Origin: Polynucleobacter finlandensis
Lineage (GTDB): Bacteria > Pseudomonadota > Gammaproteobacteria > Burkholderiales > Burkholderiaceae
Assembly (NCBI RefSeq): GCF_018881755.1
Contig: NZ_JACVPS010000009.1
Span: 1-64,000 of the forward strand
Direction of reading: 5' to 3'
DNA length: 64,000 nt
A program made the translations under genes and the position numbers. Each line of letters opens with the position of its first letter. Position 1 is the first letter of the stretch. Under the pieces are notes generated by a model, which saw only the letters and a list, made by a program, of their open reading frames with translations, did no database searches and was not told the origin of the DNA. Positions 8,161 to 17,913 of the stretch are shown in pieces.

Positions 8161-8946
8161 ATGGATTTAGGAATAAAAGGTAAGGTTGCATTGGTGTTGG
8201 CCTCTAGTCGTGGTTTAGGTCAAGCGATGGCAGTGTCGCTGGCACGTGAGGGCGTCAAGGTGGCAGTAACCGGTCGTAACCCAGAGGGCTTAAAAAAATC
8301 TGTTGAGATGATTGAAGCTGTGGGCGGTACAGCCTTAGCCCTTTCTTGGGATCTTGCGGACTTATCCGTGATTGATGGCTTGGTTTCTAAAGTAGAAAAA
8401 GAACTTGGCCCGATTGATATTCTGATTAATAACACTGGTGGACCACCCCCAACTCCTGCAGCCGGTCAAGATCCTGCTCTGTGGCAAAAAAGTTTTAATG
8501 ACATGGTTTTGTCTCTCATCAGCATCACTGATCGAGTGCTGCCTGGTATGCGCCAGCGTAAGTGGGGTCGTATTGTCACGAGCACCACTTCAGGCGCCAT
8601 AGCTCCAATCAAGAACTTGGCGATTTCCAATACCTTGCGCGCAGCGTTGCTGGCCTGGTCTAAAACCTTAGCCTCTGAAGTCGCTACTGAAGGCATTACA
8701 GTCAACGTCATCATGCCGGGTCGCGTCGCCACTGATCGTCTGCGTCAATTAGATGAGGCAAGAGCAGGGCGTGAAGGTACAAGTTATGAGGCAGTAGTTC
8801 AAGCGAGTTTGCGACAAATTCCCATGGGGCGCTATGGTGATCCAACCGAGTATGGCGATACCGCCGCATTCTTATGTAGTCAAAATGCTTCTTTCATTAC
8901 CGGCACTGTCACTCGAGTGGATGGCGGCCAGGTTCAGGCGGTTTGA
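8161..8946 (+). CDS. SDR family protein (FabG-like) lacking the Tyr-Lys pair
   Basis: The protein has 261 residues with a Rossmann fold. The nucleotide-binding loop is ASSRGLGQA (14-22), a variant of TGxxxGxG, followed by the conserved NNTGG (about 90-94). Where classical SDRs have YxxxK, the aligned residues are Ser156 and Arg160 (SNTLRAAL matching YSASKAAL), so the normal proton-transfer pair is absent. A recognised SDR subgroup also lacks the tetrad. It may therefore use another mechanism or serve a non-catalytic role. The next gene starts within its stop codon. Confidence 0.88.
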   Translation: MDLGIKGKVALVLASSRGLGQAMAVSLAREGVKVAVTGRNPEGLKKSVEMIEAVGGTALALSWDLADLSVIDGLVSKVEKELGPIDILINNTGGPPPTPAAGQDPALWQKSFNDMVLSLISITDRVLPGMRQRKWGRIVTSTTSGAIAPIKNLAISNTLRAALLAWSKTLASEVATEGITVNVIMPGRVATDRLRQLDEARAGREGTSYEAVVQASLRQIPMGRYGDPTEYGDTAAFLCSQNASFITGTVTRVDGGQVQAV

Positions 8947-11441
8947 TAGGAGCGCTCTCTGACCTCTTGCGAGGTCTGCGACGGGATCTCAGATCTACTG
9001 AGTTAGCTTGGCTGCTAGTGGCGCTTACCTTATCGGTAGCTGCTTTATCAAGTGTGAGTTTTTTGGCGGATAGAATGCAACGCGCATTTCAGTTTGATGC
9101 GCGTCAGCTTCTGGCGGCTGATCTATTGATTGCTGGCGATCGCCCAATACCAGAGCGCTTTCTTGTAGAGGCACAAACACGTAATCTTCAAATTGCCCAA
9201 ACCGTCGTTTTCCCAAGCATGGCTACGGTGGGCTCACAAAGTAAGTTGAGCTCATTAAAGGCTGTCAGTTCAAGCTATCCGCTGCGTGGTCAGTTGCAAA
9301 TTGATGCGCCAAAAGAAACTCCAATTATTAACAAGCAACAGAATGGCCCAAGTAAAGGAACAGTTTGGGTTGATCCTGCCATGCTCAATAGTTTGCATGC
9401 GAAGGTCGGCGATCAAATTATCTTAGGTGATCAGCGTTTCACAATCGATGCGCTACTGTTGCGTGAATTAGATCGTGGTGCGGGTTTTATGAACTTTGCA
9501 CCCCGTGTGATGATGTCCTTAGATGATTTGCCAGCAACGGGACTTATTGGCTTTGGTAGTCGCGTGACTTATCGCTTGCTATTGGCAGGTTCCGATAAAG
9601 ATGTGGCTAGCTATCAGAAGTGGGTCGAGAACTATATTCAGTCTGAGGATATTCGAGGCCTACGCATCGAGACTTTGGAGAACGCGCAACCCATTATGCG
9701 CAAAACTCTGGAAAGGGCTGAGCGCTTCCTGTCTTTGATTGCCTTGTTAACGGCAATGGTTGCTGCAGTAGCGATTGCTTTATCTGCGCGTCGTTACGTC
9801 ATTAAACAAGCCGATGTGTGTGCCGTACTGAAATGCTTTGGTGCCAGTCAGGCAAACATCCTAAAACGACAAGTGCAGACTCTAGTGGCTATCGGTATTG
9901 CAGCTGCAGTCTTGGGTTCCCTGATTGGTTATGGCGTTCAACACATTCTATTGGGTTTATTGGGTAATTTGATCTTGGCTAATCTGCCAGCAATCTCACT
10001 TTGGCCGGTGTTATGGAGCGCCTTGTTTGCTTGGTTCTTATTGATTGGTTTTGCAGGCCCGCCTTTATTTAGCTTGATCAAAGTGAGCCCCATTCGTTTG
10101 GTGCGCAAAGAGTTTGAAGGTGTTTCTGTCGCGGCAGTATGGGTGGCCATCTTTGGTATAGCTACCTGTAGTGCTTTGATTGTGATTGCCGCGCGAGATT
10201 GGAAGTTGGCCGCCTGGGTTGGTCTAAGCTTTGGTGCGGCAGTAGCGGTTTTTGCGCTGTTAGCCTGGGGAATTCTGAAACTGTTGGGGCGCATTACGCC
10301 AAAAAACTTTGCCCTGCGTTTTGCTTTAACAATGCAAACACGCCGCTCTGGCTTTGCAGTGATGCAAATTACTGCATTAGGAATTGCTTTGATGGCGCTC
10401 TTGATGATTCTGCTCTTGCGTCAAGACTTGTTAAGTACTTGGCGCGGCAATATTCCTGCGGATGCGCCCAATCGTTTCATGATTAATGTGCAAGAGGATC
10501 AAAAGCAGGGCATAGCTCAAACTTTGTTAGCTGCTGGATTAACCAAGCCAGATTTTTACCCAATGGTTCGTGGGCGTTTAATTGATATCAACGGCCGCAA
10601 CATCACTCCCAATGATTACGTTGAAGACAATGCCCGGCGCTTAGTGGATCGAGAATTTAATCTCTCCTATACAATCCAGTTACCTCCCGGTAACCGGATT
10701 ACAGACGGTCAATGGATTGAAGGTTCCAAACCAGAAATCTCCCTTGAGACCGGAATTGCTAAAACGCTCAAACTCAAGCTAGGTGACCAACTCAGTTTTG
10801 AAGTTGCCGGTGAAAAAGTAACTGCGCCTATTACTTCATTGCGCAAATTGGATTGGGGATCCATGCGTGTGAACTTTTTTGTCATCATGCCGCCAGATTT
10901 ACTCAAGGGCCTGCCGCAATCTTGGATCACCTCTTATTACCAGCCGCCGGACATTCAGAATTTGGATTTTGAGTTAACCCAAGCCTATCCAAATTTGACA
11001 GTAGTGGATGTCGCCGTCTCATTAGCGCAGATTCAGGAAGTGCTGGATCGCCTATCGATGGCTTTGGGTGTGTTATTTGCGTTTACGATTGCTGCAGCGA
11101 TCTTGGTATTAATGGCAGCAATCGCAGCAACTCAAGATGAGCGCTTTAGAAGTGCGGCACTTTTAAAGGCAGTGGGCGCCTCCCAAACAGTATTGGGTAG
11201 CATTGCCGCGGCGGAGTTAAGCATCATTGGTTTGGTGGCCGGGAGTTTGGCAGGTCTTGCCGCAGGGGTAGCGGCTTGGGCATTAGGACGTTTTGTTTTG
11301 GAGATTGAGTTCAACGCCTTTGCACAAGCTCTTGGTATGGGCATTGCTTTTGGAGTGCTGGCTTGTGGTTTGGCTGGATTTCGGTTTTGCCGAAAAATAC
11401 AGAGAGCCAGTGCGATTGAATGCTTACGAGAAAGCACCTAA
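8943..11441 (+). CDS. FtsX-like ABC transporter permease (YbbP-type)
   Basis: An 832-residue membrane protein. A first transmembrane helix near residues 20-40 is followed by a large periplasmic region, FtsX-type helix bundles around 255-385, further helices around 395-495, another periplasmic domain, and a C-terminal bundle at about 705-815. This duplicated architecture matches YbbP/LolC-related permeases that extrude lipids or lipoproteins with an ATPase partner such as YbbA. No ATPase gene is adjacent. The start is taken as TTG 8943, overlapping the SDR stop (TTGA); no ATG occurs until 9075, inside the first periplasmic domain. Confidence 0.85.
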   Translation: MIGALSDLLRGLRRDLRSTELAWLLVALTLSVAALSSVSFLADRMQRAFQFDARQLLAADLLIAGDRPIPERFLVEAQTRNLQIAQTVVFPSMATVGSQSKLSSLKAVSSSYPLRGQLQIDAPKETPIINKQQNGPSKGTVWVDPAMLNSLHAKVGDQIILGDQRFTIDALLLRELDRGAGFMNFAPRVMMSLDDLPATGLIGFGSRVTYRLLLAGSDKDVASYQKWVENYIQSEDIRGLRIETLENAQPIMRKTLERAERFLSLIALLTAMVAAVAIALSARRYVIKQADVCAVLKCFGASQANILKRQVQTLVAIGIAAAVLGSLIGYGVQHILLGLLGNLILANLPAISLWPVLWSALFAWFLLIGFAGPPLFSLIKVSPIRLVRKEFEGVSVAAVWVAIFGIATCSALIVIAARDWKLAAWVGLSFGAAVAVFALLAWGILKLLGRITPKNFALRFALTMQTRRSGFAVMQITALGIALMALLMILLLRQDLLSTWRGNIPADAPNRFMINVQEDQKQGIAQTLLAAGLTKPDFYPMVRGRLIDINGRNITPNDYVEDNARRLVDREFNLSYTIQLPPGNRITDGQWIEGSKPEISLETGIAKTLKLKLGDQLSFEVAGEKVTAPITSLRKLDWGSMRVNFFVIMPPDLLKGLPQSWITSYYQPPDIQNLDFELTQAYPNLTVVDVAVSLAQIQEVLDRLSMALGVLFAFTIAAAILVLMAAIAATQDERFRSAALLKAVGASQTVLGSIAAAELSIIGLVAGSLAGLAAGVAAWALGRFVLEIEFNAFAQALGMGIAFGVLACGLAGFRFCRKIQRASAIECLREST

Positions 11442-11451
11442 GAGAAAGTGC

Positions 11452-11988
11452 CTAGGAGAGTGTTACGGCGCTCTTTGGTAATTCAACTAAGCGAGAGCCA
11501 GCAAAACGGTCTGGCAAACTTTGACGCCCAAGTGGGTTGACGCGATCTAGATAAGTACTCAGTGGCCAGATAAATAGCGCGACCGTAAAGAGCATTTCAA
11601 TAATCTGCCATTTCTCTAGCTGTAATAGAGCCTGCAACAAGATGCAAGGCAAAATCCAGAGTGAGCCGTATACATAACGCCAAAAGGCTTGGCGTCTGCT
11701 TAAAGTGTAGCCACTCTGATTGATCATACGGATGCGCCAAGTTTGCATCGCGAGTGTTTGACCTGATTTAGTCCAGTACCAAACAAAGTAAAGACCCAGC
11801 ACCACATAAAGATATAAAAAGGTAAGCCAGCTTGGTAATGAAACACCGAACAAAATACCTAAGGCTAAGTTAGGCACCAGGAAAGTCAATGCGACTACGC
11901 CTAGTAAAACAAGTTGTTCATAGAGTGTGCAAGAAACCCGACGCCAAAATTGGGGGGAGGGTAAAGCACTCAATTCTGCAGGCGTCAT
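11452..11988 (-). CDS. RDD family membrane protein
   Basis: This 178-residue protein begins with the RDD-type pattern FWRRVSCTLYEQLVLLGVV and has about three or four membrane helices. The RDD arginine/aspartate signature is only partly kept. The family's function is largely unknown; some members act in ion or solute transport. It is the last gene of the minus-strand cluster sigma factor-DUF3619-DUF3106-RDD, beginning five bases after the DUF3106 gene, and ends ten bases from the convergent permease gene. Confidence 0.82.
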   Translation of the reverse strand: MTPAELSALPSPQFWRRVSCTLYEQLVLLGVVALTFLVPNLALGILFGVSLPSWLTFLYLYVVLGLYFVWYWTKSGQTLAMQTWRIRMINQSGYTLSRRQAFWRYVYGSLWILPCILLQALLQLEKWQIIEMLFTVALFIWPLSTYLDRVNPLGRQSLPDRFAGSRLVELPKSAVTLS

Positions 11989-11993
11989 AAGCC

Positions 11994-12617
11994 TTATTGA
12001 TTGCTTGGGGCGCTAGTACTCTCGGTGCTCTCGGCAGGACTTTCTGGAGCGCTTAGTGTCAAAGCAGGTTTTTGTTTAATGGGGTGTTGCTGCAAAGTTG
12101 GCGCACTTGCAGCGGTTGGCTTCTTCTTATTTTCTTCTGCCTTGGCTAACTTTTTCTTTTCTTCATCGCTTAACTTTTGATACGCACTCCACGCCTCTGC
12201 TTTTTTCTCAGCGGGAAACTTCAGGCTAGAGAGATAGTTTTCACGAGCCACGCGACGATCTTTTTGTGACAGGCTAGACCAACCAACCATTCGGGACTGA
12301 AGTCGGGCCTGATCTTGCTCGTTCATCTTTGGATAGAGGTTAGCGACTTGCACCCACTTCTTGCGACTCTCAGGAAGCATATAGTCCCAGTCGCTTTCGA
12401 GCGGCGCCAGAATTTTTTGTTGCGCTGGCTTGAGACTTTCCCAAGTACCATCCGGTTTTTTCTCGGGGATGCCAGTTGGTTTGCTATGACCACCATTTGC
12501 AGCGGAGCCACCAGATGATGGGCCTTGTGCGTACGCTACAGAAATACTGCCGCTAAGAACAGCAATGGCTAGCGCAGTGTAGGCGCTGGCAGCAGCTGTC
12601 TTGAGGGTCATTGCCAT
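11994..12617 (-). CDS. DUF3106 domain periplasmic protein
   Basis: 207 residues with a signal peptide of about 30 residues ending at AYAQ. A helical DUF3106 region (about 55-165) follows, with the repeated pattern W..L.PAQQKIL.PL...W and MVGWSSLSQKDRR. The tail is Pro/Ser/Glu-rich with a lysine cluster near 158-167. The helical repeats resemble CpxP/ZraP-type periplasmic sensors in style only (inference). The gene lies between DUF3619 and RDD genes in one operon with an ECF sigma factor. Confidence 0.85.
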   Translation of the reverse strand: MAMTLKTAAASAYTALAIAVLSGSISVAYAQGPSSGGSAANGGHSKPTGIPEKKPDGTWESLKPAQQKILAPLESDWDYMLPESRKKWVQVANLYPKMNEQDQARLQSRMVGWSSLSQKDRRVARENYLSSLKFPAEKKAEAWSAYQKLSDEEKKKLAKAEENKKKPTAASAPTLQQHPIKQKPALTLSAPESPAESTESTSAPSNQ

Positions 12618-12634
12618 TCTGGGTGAGTGGCGAA

Positions 12635-13096
12635 TTATTTGCTTTGGATCGAGCTTGAGCTATTAGAGCTAGAGTCAGCTATGCCGCCATTCTTCAGGAA
12701 GCCCATAAAGCCGCTGTCGGCATAGGCATCTGGTGGAACATCATCAGATAAGAGCGCTGCATCGACCTCAGCAATATCGTTAATGCGTGAATCTTCTTGC
12801 CACTGGGCAATGCCAATCAGTCCAAAAACCAAGACAACGAGTGGTGCAACCCAGCCAAGGGTGTCCCAGGTGGAGCGTGAGCCAAATGACCAGTTTCCAG
12901 AGGAAATCGCCAAAACTGGCTTTTGCATCCAAACTTTTTCTGCTTTTCTGACGGAAAGCGCCTTCATGCGGGCAGCGTAAAGGCGATCTTTAATGCTGGC
13001 AGGCAAGGCTTGAGAGCCTTGACTAAGCAGGGCGGCACTAGCTTGGCCAAATTGGTCAGCTTGGGTCGGGTTTAAGAGGTCTTCAGCGCGGTTCAC
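12635..13096 (-). CDS. DUF3619 family single-pass membrane protein
   Basis: The protein has 153 residues. The N-terminal 80 residues are soluble, helical and basic around 42-58. One hydrophobic helix (about 85-103, GWVAPLVVLVFGLIGIAQW) follows, then an acidic C-terminal part. The GTG start overlaps the sigma factor stop (GTGA), so translation is coupled. A cytoplasmic N-domain plus one membrane helix directly after an ECF sigma gene is the usual layout of an anti-sigma factor. I infer such a role, but no zinc-binding anti-sigma motif is present. Confidence 0.82.
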   Translation of the reverse strand: MNRAEDLLNPTQADQFGQASAALLSQGSQALPASIKDRLYAARMKALSVRKAEKVWMQKPVLAISSGNWSFGSRSTWDTLGWVAPLVVLVFGLIGIAQWQEDSRINDIAEVDAALLSDDVPPDAYADSGFMGFLKNGGIADSSSNSSSSIQSK

Positions 13097-13662
13097 AGGG
13101 TAATTCCTTTTAATTTCAATGCTTTAGCTAGGGCTTGAGTAGCCCTAGAACAATGCGTTTTGACGCTACCTTCGCTACAACTCATGGCTTTGGCAGTATC
13201 AGTAATGCTTAGCTCATCCCAATAACGCATCAGGAAGGCTTCTCGTTGACGAGCGGGTAATTTTGATATTTCCGACTCTAATGCCTGCAGCAGTTGGCTG
13301 CGTTCTAGTTTATGAGCCCCATCTTGGTGAATTTCACTGTCATCAGGGGCTGAAAGTGACTCTAGGGGGTCAAAATCATCGTTTTCATCCGTTTTCTTTC
13401 CCATATTGGAAAAGAGGGTGACCCAAGTATTTCTGACTTTTTGCCGTCTAAACCAGTCATGAATGCGATTTTGCAAGATTCTGGTGAAAACCAGGGGTAA
13501 TTCAGCTGCTGGCCTATCCCCATATTTCTCTGCCAACTTGATCATGGCATCTTGCACGATGTCCAAAGCTGCATCGTCATCTCGCACGGCGTAGACCGCT
13601 TGCTTAAAAGCTCGCTGTTCTACTCTGCTGAGAAAGTCGGATAGTTCTTGGGCTGACGCCAT
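13093..13662 (-). CDS. ECF-type RNA polymerase sigma factor
   Basis: This 189-residue sigma-70 family protein has region 2 at about 10-75 (DIVQDAMIKLAEKYG, then RIHDWFRRQKV) and region 4 at about 125-185 (LPARQREAFLMRYWDELS, SEGSVKTHCSRATQAL). The linker is acidic. It lacks regions 1.1 and 3, as ECF factors do. It heads the minus-strand cluster with DUF3619, DUF3106 and RDD genes, and is divergent from ilvB. The regulon is unknown. ECF factors often control their own operon, but no promoter motif can be assigned here. Confidence 0.9.
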   Translation of the reverse strand: MASAQELSDFLSRVEQRAFKQAVYAVRDDDAALDIVQDAMIKLAEKYGDRPAAELPLVFTRILQNRIHDWFRRQKVRNTWVTLFSNMGKKTDENDDFDPLESLSAPDDSEIHQDGAHKLERSQLLQALESEISKLPARQREAFLMRYWDELSITDTAKAMSCSEGSVKTHCSRATQALAKALKLKGITL

Positions 13663-13691
13663 GCAAAGGATTAGACCTCAATCTGTAAGTG

Positions 13692-13719
13692 TTGAGCTAT
13701 TTTAGGGGATTGCTATAGA
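13692..13719 (+). promoter_or_regulatory. Putative sigma-70 promoter of ilvB
   Basis: TTGAGC (13692-13697) and TATAGA (13714-13719) are separated by 16 bases. Transcription would begin near 13726, giving an ilvB leader of about 130 bases. No Ile/Val/Leu-rich leader peptide or terminator is seen in that leader. A small AT-rich hairpin (CAATTTT 13820-13826 with AAAATTG 13833-13839) lies just before the ribosome-binding site. Confidence 0.5.
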
Positions 13720-13855
13720 ATATAGGGCTTACTACCTAGAATCTCATTCAAGAAGTGGTTTTTTCCGGTAGCAGCGCCGTTCGAACCCGGGCCATAAGCA
13801 AGGGATAGAACAGACCAAACAATTTTTTGCCGAAAATTGCAAAGGACGAAAGAAA

Positions 13856-15640
13856 ATGAATACAAGCAGCGCCGAATTTTTAGCTACTAAAGCTAACAAA
13901 GACACAGCAACCCCAACTCCCGTAGCGGCCCCAGAAATCATTGGTGCAGAAATGCTCGTGCGTGCCCTGCATGCCGAGGGTGTGGAATTCGTTTGGGGAT
14001 ACCCCGGCGGATCTGTTCTCTTTATCTATGACGAAATTTTTAAGCAGAATAAGTTTGAACACATACTTGTTCGCCATGAGCAAGCAGCAGTGCATGCGGC
14101 CGATGGTTACGCACGTGCAACCGGTAAGGTTGGCGTTGCCTTAGTAACCTCTGGTCCTGGCGTCACCAATGCGGTGACAGGTATTGCTACTGCTTACACT
14201 GATTCGATCCCCATGGTGATCATCAGCGGTAACGTGCCAACCTATGCGATTGGTGAAGATGCTTTCCAAGAGGCAGATACCGTTGGTATTACTCGCCCAG
14301 TGGTAAAGCACAACTTCCTCGTGAAGGATGTAAGAGATTTGCCTTTGGTATTGAAGAAGGCTTTTCACATTGCCCAAACAGGACGTCCTGGTCCAGTATT
14401 GATTGATATTCCTAAAGACGTTTCGGCGGCTAAGGCGCCATTCGTTTATCCAGAAACTTTGGAGATGCGTTCCTATAACCCAGTAGTGAAGGGTCATAGT
14501 GGGCAGATTCGCAAGGCGGTTTCTTTATTGCAAGAAGCAGAGCGTCCATACATCTATACCGGTGGTGGTGTGATCTTGGCTGATGCAGCCCCAGAACTCA
14601 AAGAGTTTGCTGACTTACTTGGTTACCCAGTTACCAACACCTTGATGGGCTTAGGCGGTTTTCCTGGTTCTAGCCCTCAGTTCTTGGGTATGTTGGGGAT
14701 GCACGGTACATACCAAGCCAACATGGCAATGCAACACAGTGATGTGTTGATTGCGATTGGTGCGCGCTTTGATGACCGCGTGATCGGCAATACCGAGCAC
14801 TTTGCAAGTCATCCACGCAAGATCATTCATATCGATATCGATCCTTCCGTGATTTCTAAGCGCGTGAAGGTGGATGTTCCGATTGTTGGCAATCTGAAAG
14901 AAGTATTGCAAGAAATGACTGCGCAACTAAAAGCTGCTGGTCCACGCAAGAATGAGGCAAAAGTTGCCGCTTGGTGGGAGCAGATTAATGAGTGGCGCAA
15001 AAAAGATTGCCTTAAGTACGACGAAGCATCACAAATCGTGAAGCCTCAGTATGTGGTTCAAAAGTTGTATGAGCTCACTGGTGGCGACGCCATTATTACT
15101 TCGGACGTAGGTCAACATCAGATGTGGGCCGCGCAGTTCTACAAATTTGATAAGCCACGTCGCTGGATTAACTCTGGTGGTCTTGGTACCATGGGTGTTG
15201 GCTTGCCATACGCCATGGGAATCAAGAAGGCCTTTCCTGAGCAGGATGTTTTTGCCATTACTGGTGAAGGCTCCATTCAGATGTGCATTCAAGAGCTATC
15301 GACTTGTAAGCAGTACAACACGCCTGTAAAGATTGTGTCTTTGAACAACCGCTACTTAGGTATGGTTCGTCAGTGGCAAGAGCTTACCTATAACAAGCGT
15401 TATTCCAGTTCTTACATGGATTCTTTGCCAGACTTTGTGAAGTTGGCTGAAGCCTATGGTCACGTTGGTATGCGGATTGAGAAGAAGTCTGATGTTGAGG
15501 GCGCACTCAAAGAGGCGATTCGATTGAAAGATCGTACGGTGTTTATGGATTTCCAAACTGACCCAGAAGAAAACGTTTGGCCTATGGTCCAAGCAGGTAA
15601 GGGTATTACTGAAATGCTTTTGGGTAGCGAGGATCTCTGA
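13856..15640 (+). CDS. ilvB: Acetolactate synthase large subunit
   Basis: The 594-residue thiamine-diphosphate enzyme condenses pyruvate with pyruvate or 2-oxobutyrate, the first common step of valine, leucine and isoleucine synthesis. It has the N-terminal ThDP domain with the catalytic Glu in VRHEQAAVHAADGYARATG, a central FAD-binding domain, and the C-terminal ThDP-diphosphate motif GDG-like GEGSIQMCIQELST with the NN pair in LNNRYLGM. A 25-residue Ala/Thr/Pro-rich extension precedes the core. The ATG follows AAAGGA. Its stop overlaps the small-subunit start (TGATG). Confidence 0.96.
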   Translation: MNTSSAEFLATKANKDTATPTPVAAPEIIGAEMLVRALHAEGVEFVWGYPGGSVLFIYDEIFKQNKFEHILVRHEQAAVHAADGYARATGKVGVALVTSGPGVTNAVTGIATAYTDSIPMVIISGNVPTYAIGEDAFQEADTVGITRPVVKHNFLVKDVRDLPLVLKKAFHIAQTGRPGPVLIDIPKDVSAAKAPFVYPETLEMRSYNPVVKGHSGQIRKAVSLLQEAERPYIYTGGGVILADAAPELKEFADLLGYPVTNTLMGLGGFPGSSPQFLGMLGMHGTYQANMAMQHSDVLIAIGARFDDRVIGNTEHFASHPRKIIHIDIDPSVISKRVKVDVPIVGNLKEVLQEMTAQLKAAGPRKNEAKVAAWWEQINEWRKKDCLKYDEASQIVKPQYVVQKLYELTGGDAIITSDVGQHQMWAAQFYKFDKPRRWINSGGLGTMGVGLPYAMGIKKAFPEQDVFAITGEGSIQMCIQELSTCKQYNTPVKIVSLNNRYLGMVRQWQELTYNKRYSSSYMDSLPDFVKLAEAYGHVGMRIEKKSDVEGALKEAIRLKDRTVFMDFQTDPEENVWPMVQAGKGITEMLLGSEDL

Positions 15641-16131
15641 TGCGACATATTATTTCTGTACTCATCGAGAACGAGCCCGGTGCCTTGTCCCGCGTTGTGG
15701 GTCTTTTCTCCGCACGTGGCTACAACATTGAAACTTTGAGCGTTGCGCCAACGGAAGATCCATCGCTCTCACGTATGACGATTGTCACGATGGGTTCTGA
15801 TGATGTCATCGAGCAAATCACTAAACACTTAAACCGTTTGGTTGAAGTCGTGAAGGTGTTTGATCTGAGTGAGGGCCCTCATATTGAGCGTGAGCTCATG
15901 ATGATTAAGGTTCGCGCAGTGGGTAAAGAGCGTGAAGAGCTCAAGCGCACTACCGATATCTTTCGCGGTCGCATCATTGATGTGACGGATAAGAGTTACA
16001 CCATTGAATTAACTGGTGATGGCACCAAATTGGATGCCTTTATTGATTCGATTGATCGTGCCTCCATTTTAGAAACTGTGCGTTCGGGCGGTTCTGGAAT
16101 TGGGCGCGGCGAGCGTATCTTGAAGGTTTAA
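15640..16131 (+). CDS. ilvN: Acetolactate synthase small regulatory subunit
   Basis: 163 residues, starting with the ACT domain MRHIISVLIENEPGALSRVVGLF and followed by the C-terminal small-subunit domain. It activates the large subunit and gives valine feedback inhibition. The start overlaps the ilvB stop by one base, matching a fixed complex ratio. The length is normal for the family. Confidence 0.96.
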   Translation: MRHIISVLIENEPGALSRVVGLFSARGYNIETLSVAPTEDPSLSRMTIVTMGSDDVIEQITKHLNRLVEVVKVFDLSEGPHIERELMMIKVRAVGKEREELKRTTDIFRGRIIDVTDKSYTIELTGDGTKLDAFIDSIDRASILETVRSGGSGIGRGERILKV

Positions 16132-16155
16132 TTTTTTAACTGATTACTGCATTAA

Positions 16156-17199
<1,044 letters not shown>

Positions 17200-17248
17200 G
17201 CAATCATTTAATCAGCAGTAAGAAGTAATAAAAAGGCTCAGAATAAAG

Positions 17249-17896
17249 ATGATGTATCCACACCCCATTATTGCGAAAGAAGGTTGGCCGTATTTAGCGT
17301 TAGTGGGAGTTGTGACTTTGCTTGCTCACTATCTCGGTGGCATTGCATGGTCATGGCCACTGTGGATTATTTTCTTGTTTGTTCTGCAGTTTTTTCGCGA
17401 CCCGCAGCGCATTGCTGCTTTAGGTCGTGATTTGGTGTTATCCCCGGCAGATGGTCGTATTGTGGTTGTTGAAAAAACCAATGATCCATATGCAGGTCGT
17501 GAAGCACTCAAGATTAGCGTGTTCATGAACGTATTTAATGTTCACTCCAACCGTAGCGCAGTCAATGGTTTGGTAAAAGAAATTCAGTATTTTCCAGGCA
17601 AGTTTGTGAATGCCGATTTAGATAAAGCCTCTACTGAGAACGAGCGCAATGCCGTAGTCATTGATGCTAACGGTCAAATTGTGACTTTGGTCCAGGTTGC
17701 CGGTTTAATTGCCCGCCGTATTCTTTGTTATATCCATGTCGGCGATCGTCTCAAAGCAGGTGAGCGCTATGGCTTCATTCGCTTTGGCTCGCGGGTAGAT
17801 GTATATTTACCCTTAACAGCCGAACCTTTGGTGAGTGTTGGCGATAAGGTATTTTCTACAAATACTGCTTTAGCCCGCTTACCGGGTCTTGATTAA
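17249..17896 (+). CDS. psd: Phosphatidylserine decarboxylase proenzyme, short form
   Basis: The 215-residue Psd type is related to archaeal and Gram-positive forms. It contains one or two N-terminal membrane helices, [11 protein letters not shown] with the conserved histidine, and the self-cleavage site GS in [12 protein letters not shown]. There the serine becomes the pyruvoyl cofactor. It makes phosphatidylethanolamine from the product of the next gene, pssA. It starts 49 bases after ilvC. Confidence 0.94.
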   Translation: MMYPHPIIAKEGWPYLALVGVVTLLAHYLGGIAWSWPLWIIFLFVLQFFRDPQRIAALGRDLVLSPADGRIVVVEKTNDPYAGREALKISVFMNVFNVHSNRSAVNGLVKEIQYFPGKFVNADLDKASTENERNAVVIDANGQIVTLVQVAGLIARRILCYIHVGDRLKAGERYGFIRFGSRVDVYLPLTAEPLVSVGDKVFSTNTALARLPGLD

Positions 17897-17913
17897 CCTT
17901 ATTGGGATCATCA

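Noticed and set aside
13726..13855. Possible ilvB attenuator
   Set aside because: No leader peptide rich in Ile, Val or Leu and no terminator with a T-run is present, only a small AT-rich hairpin.
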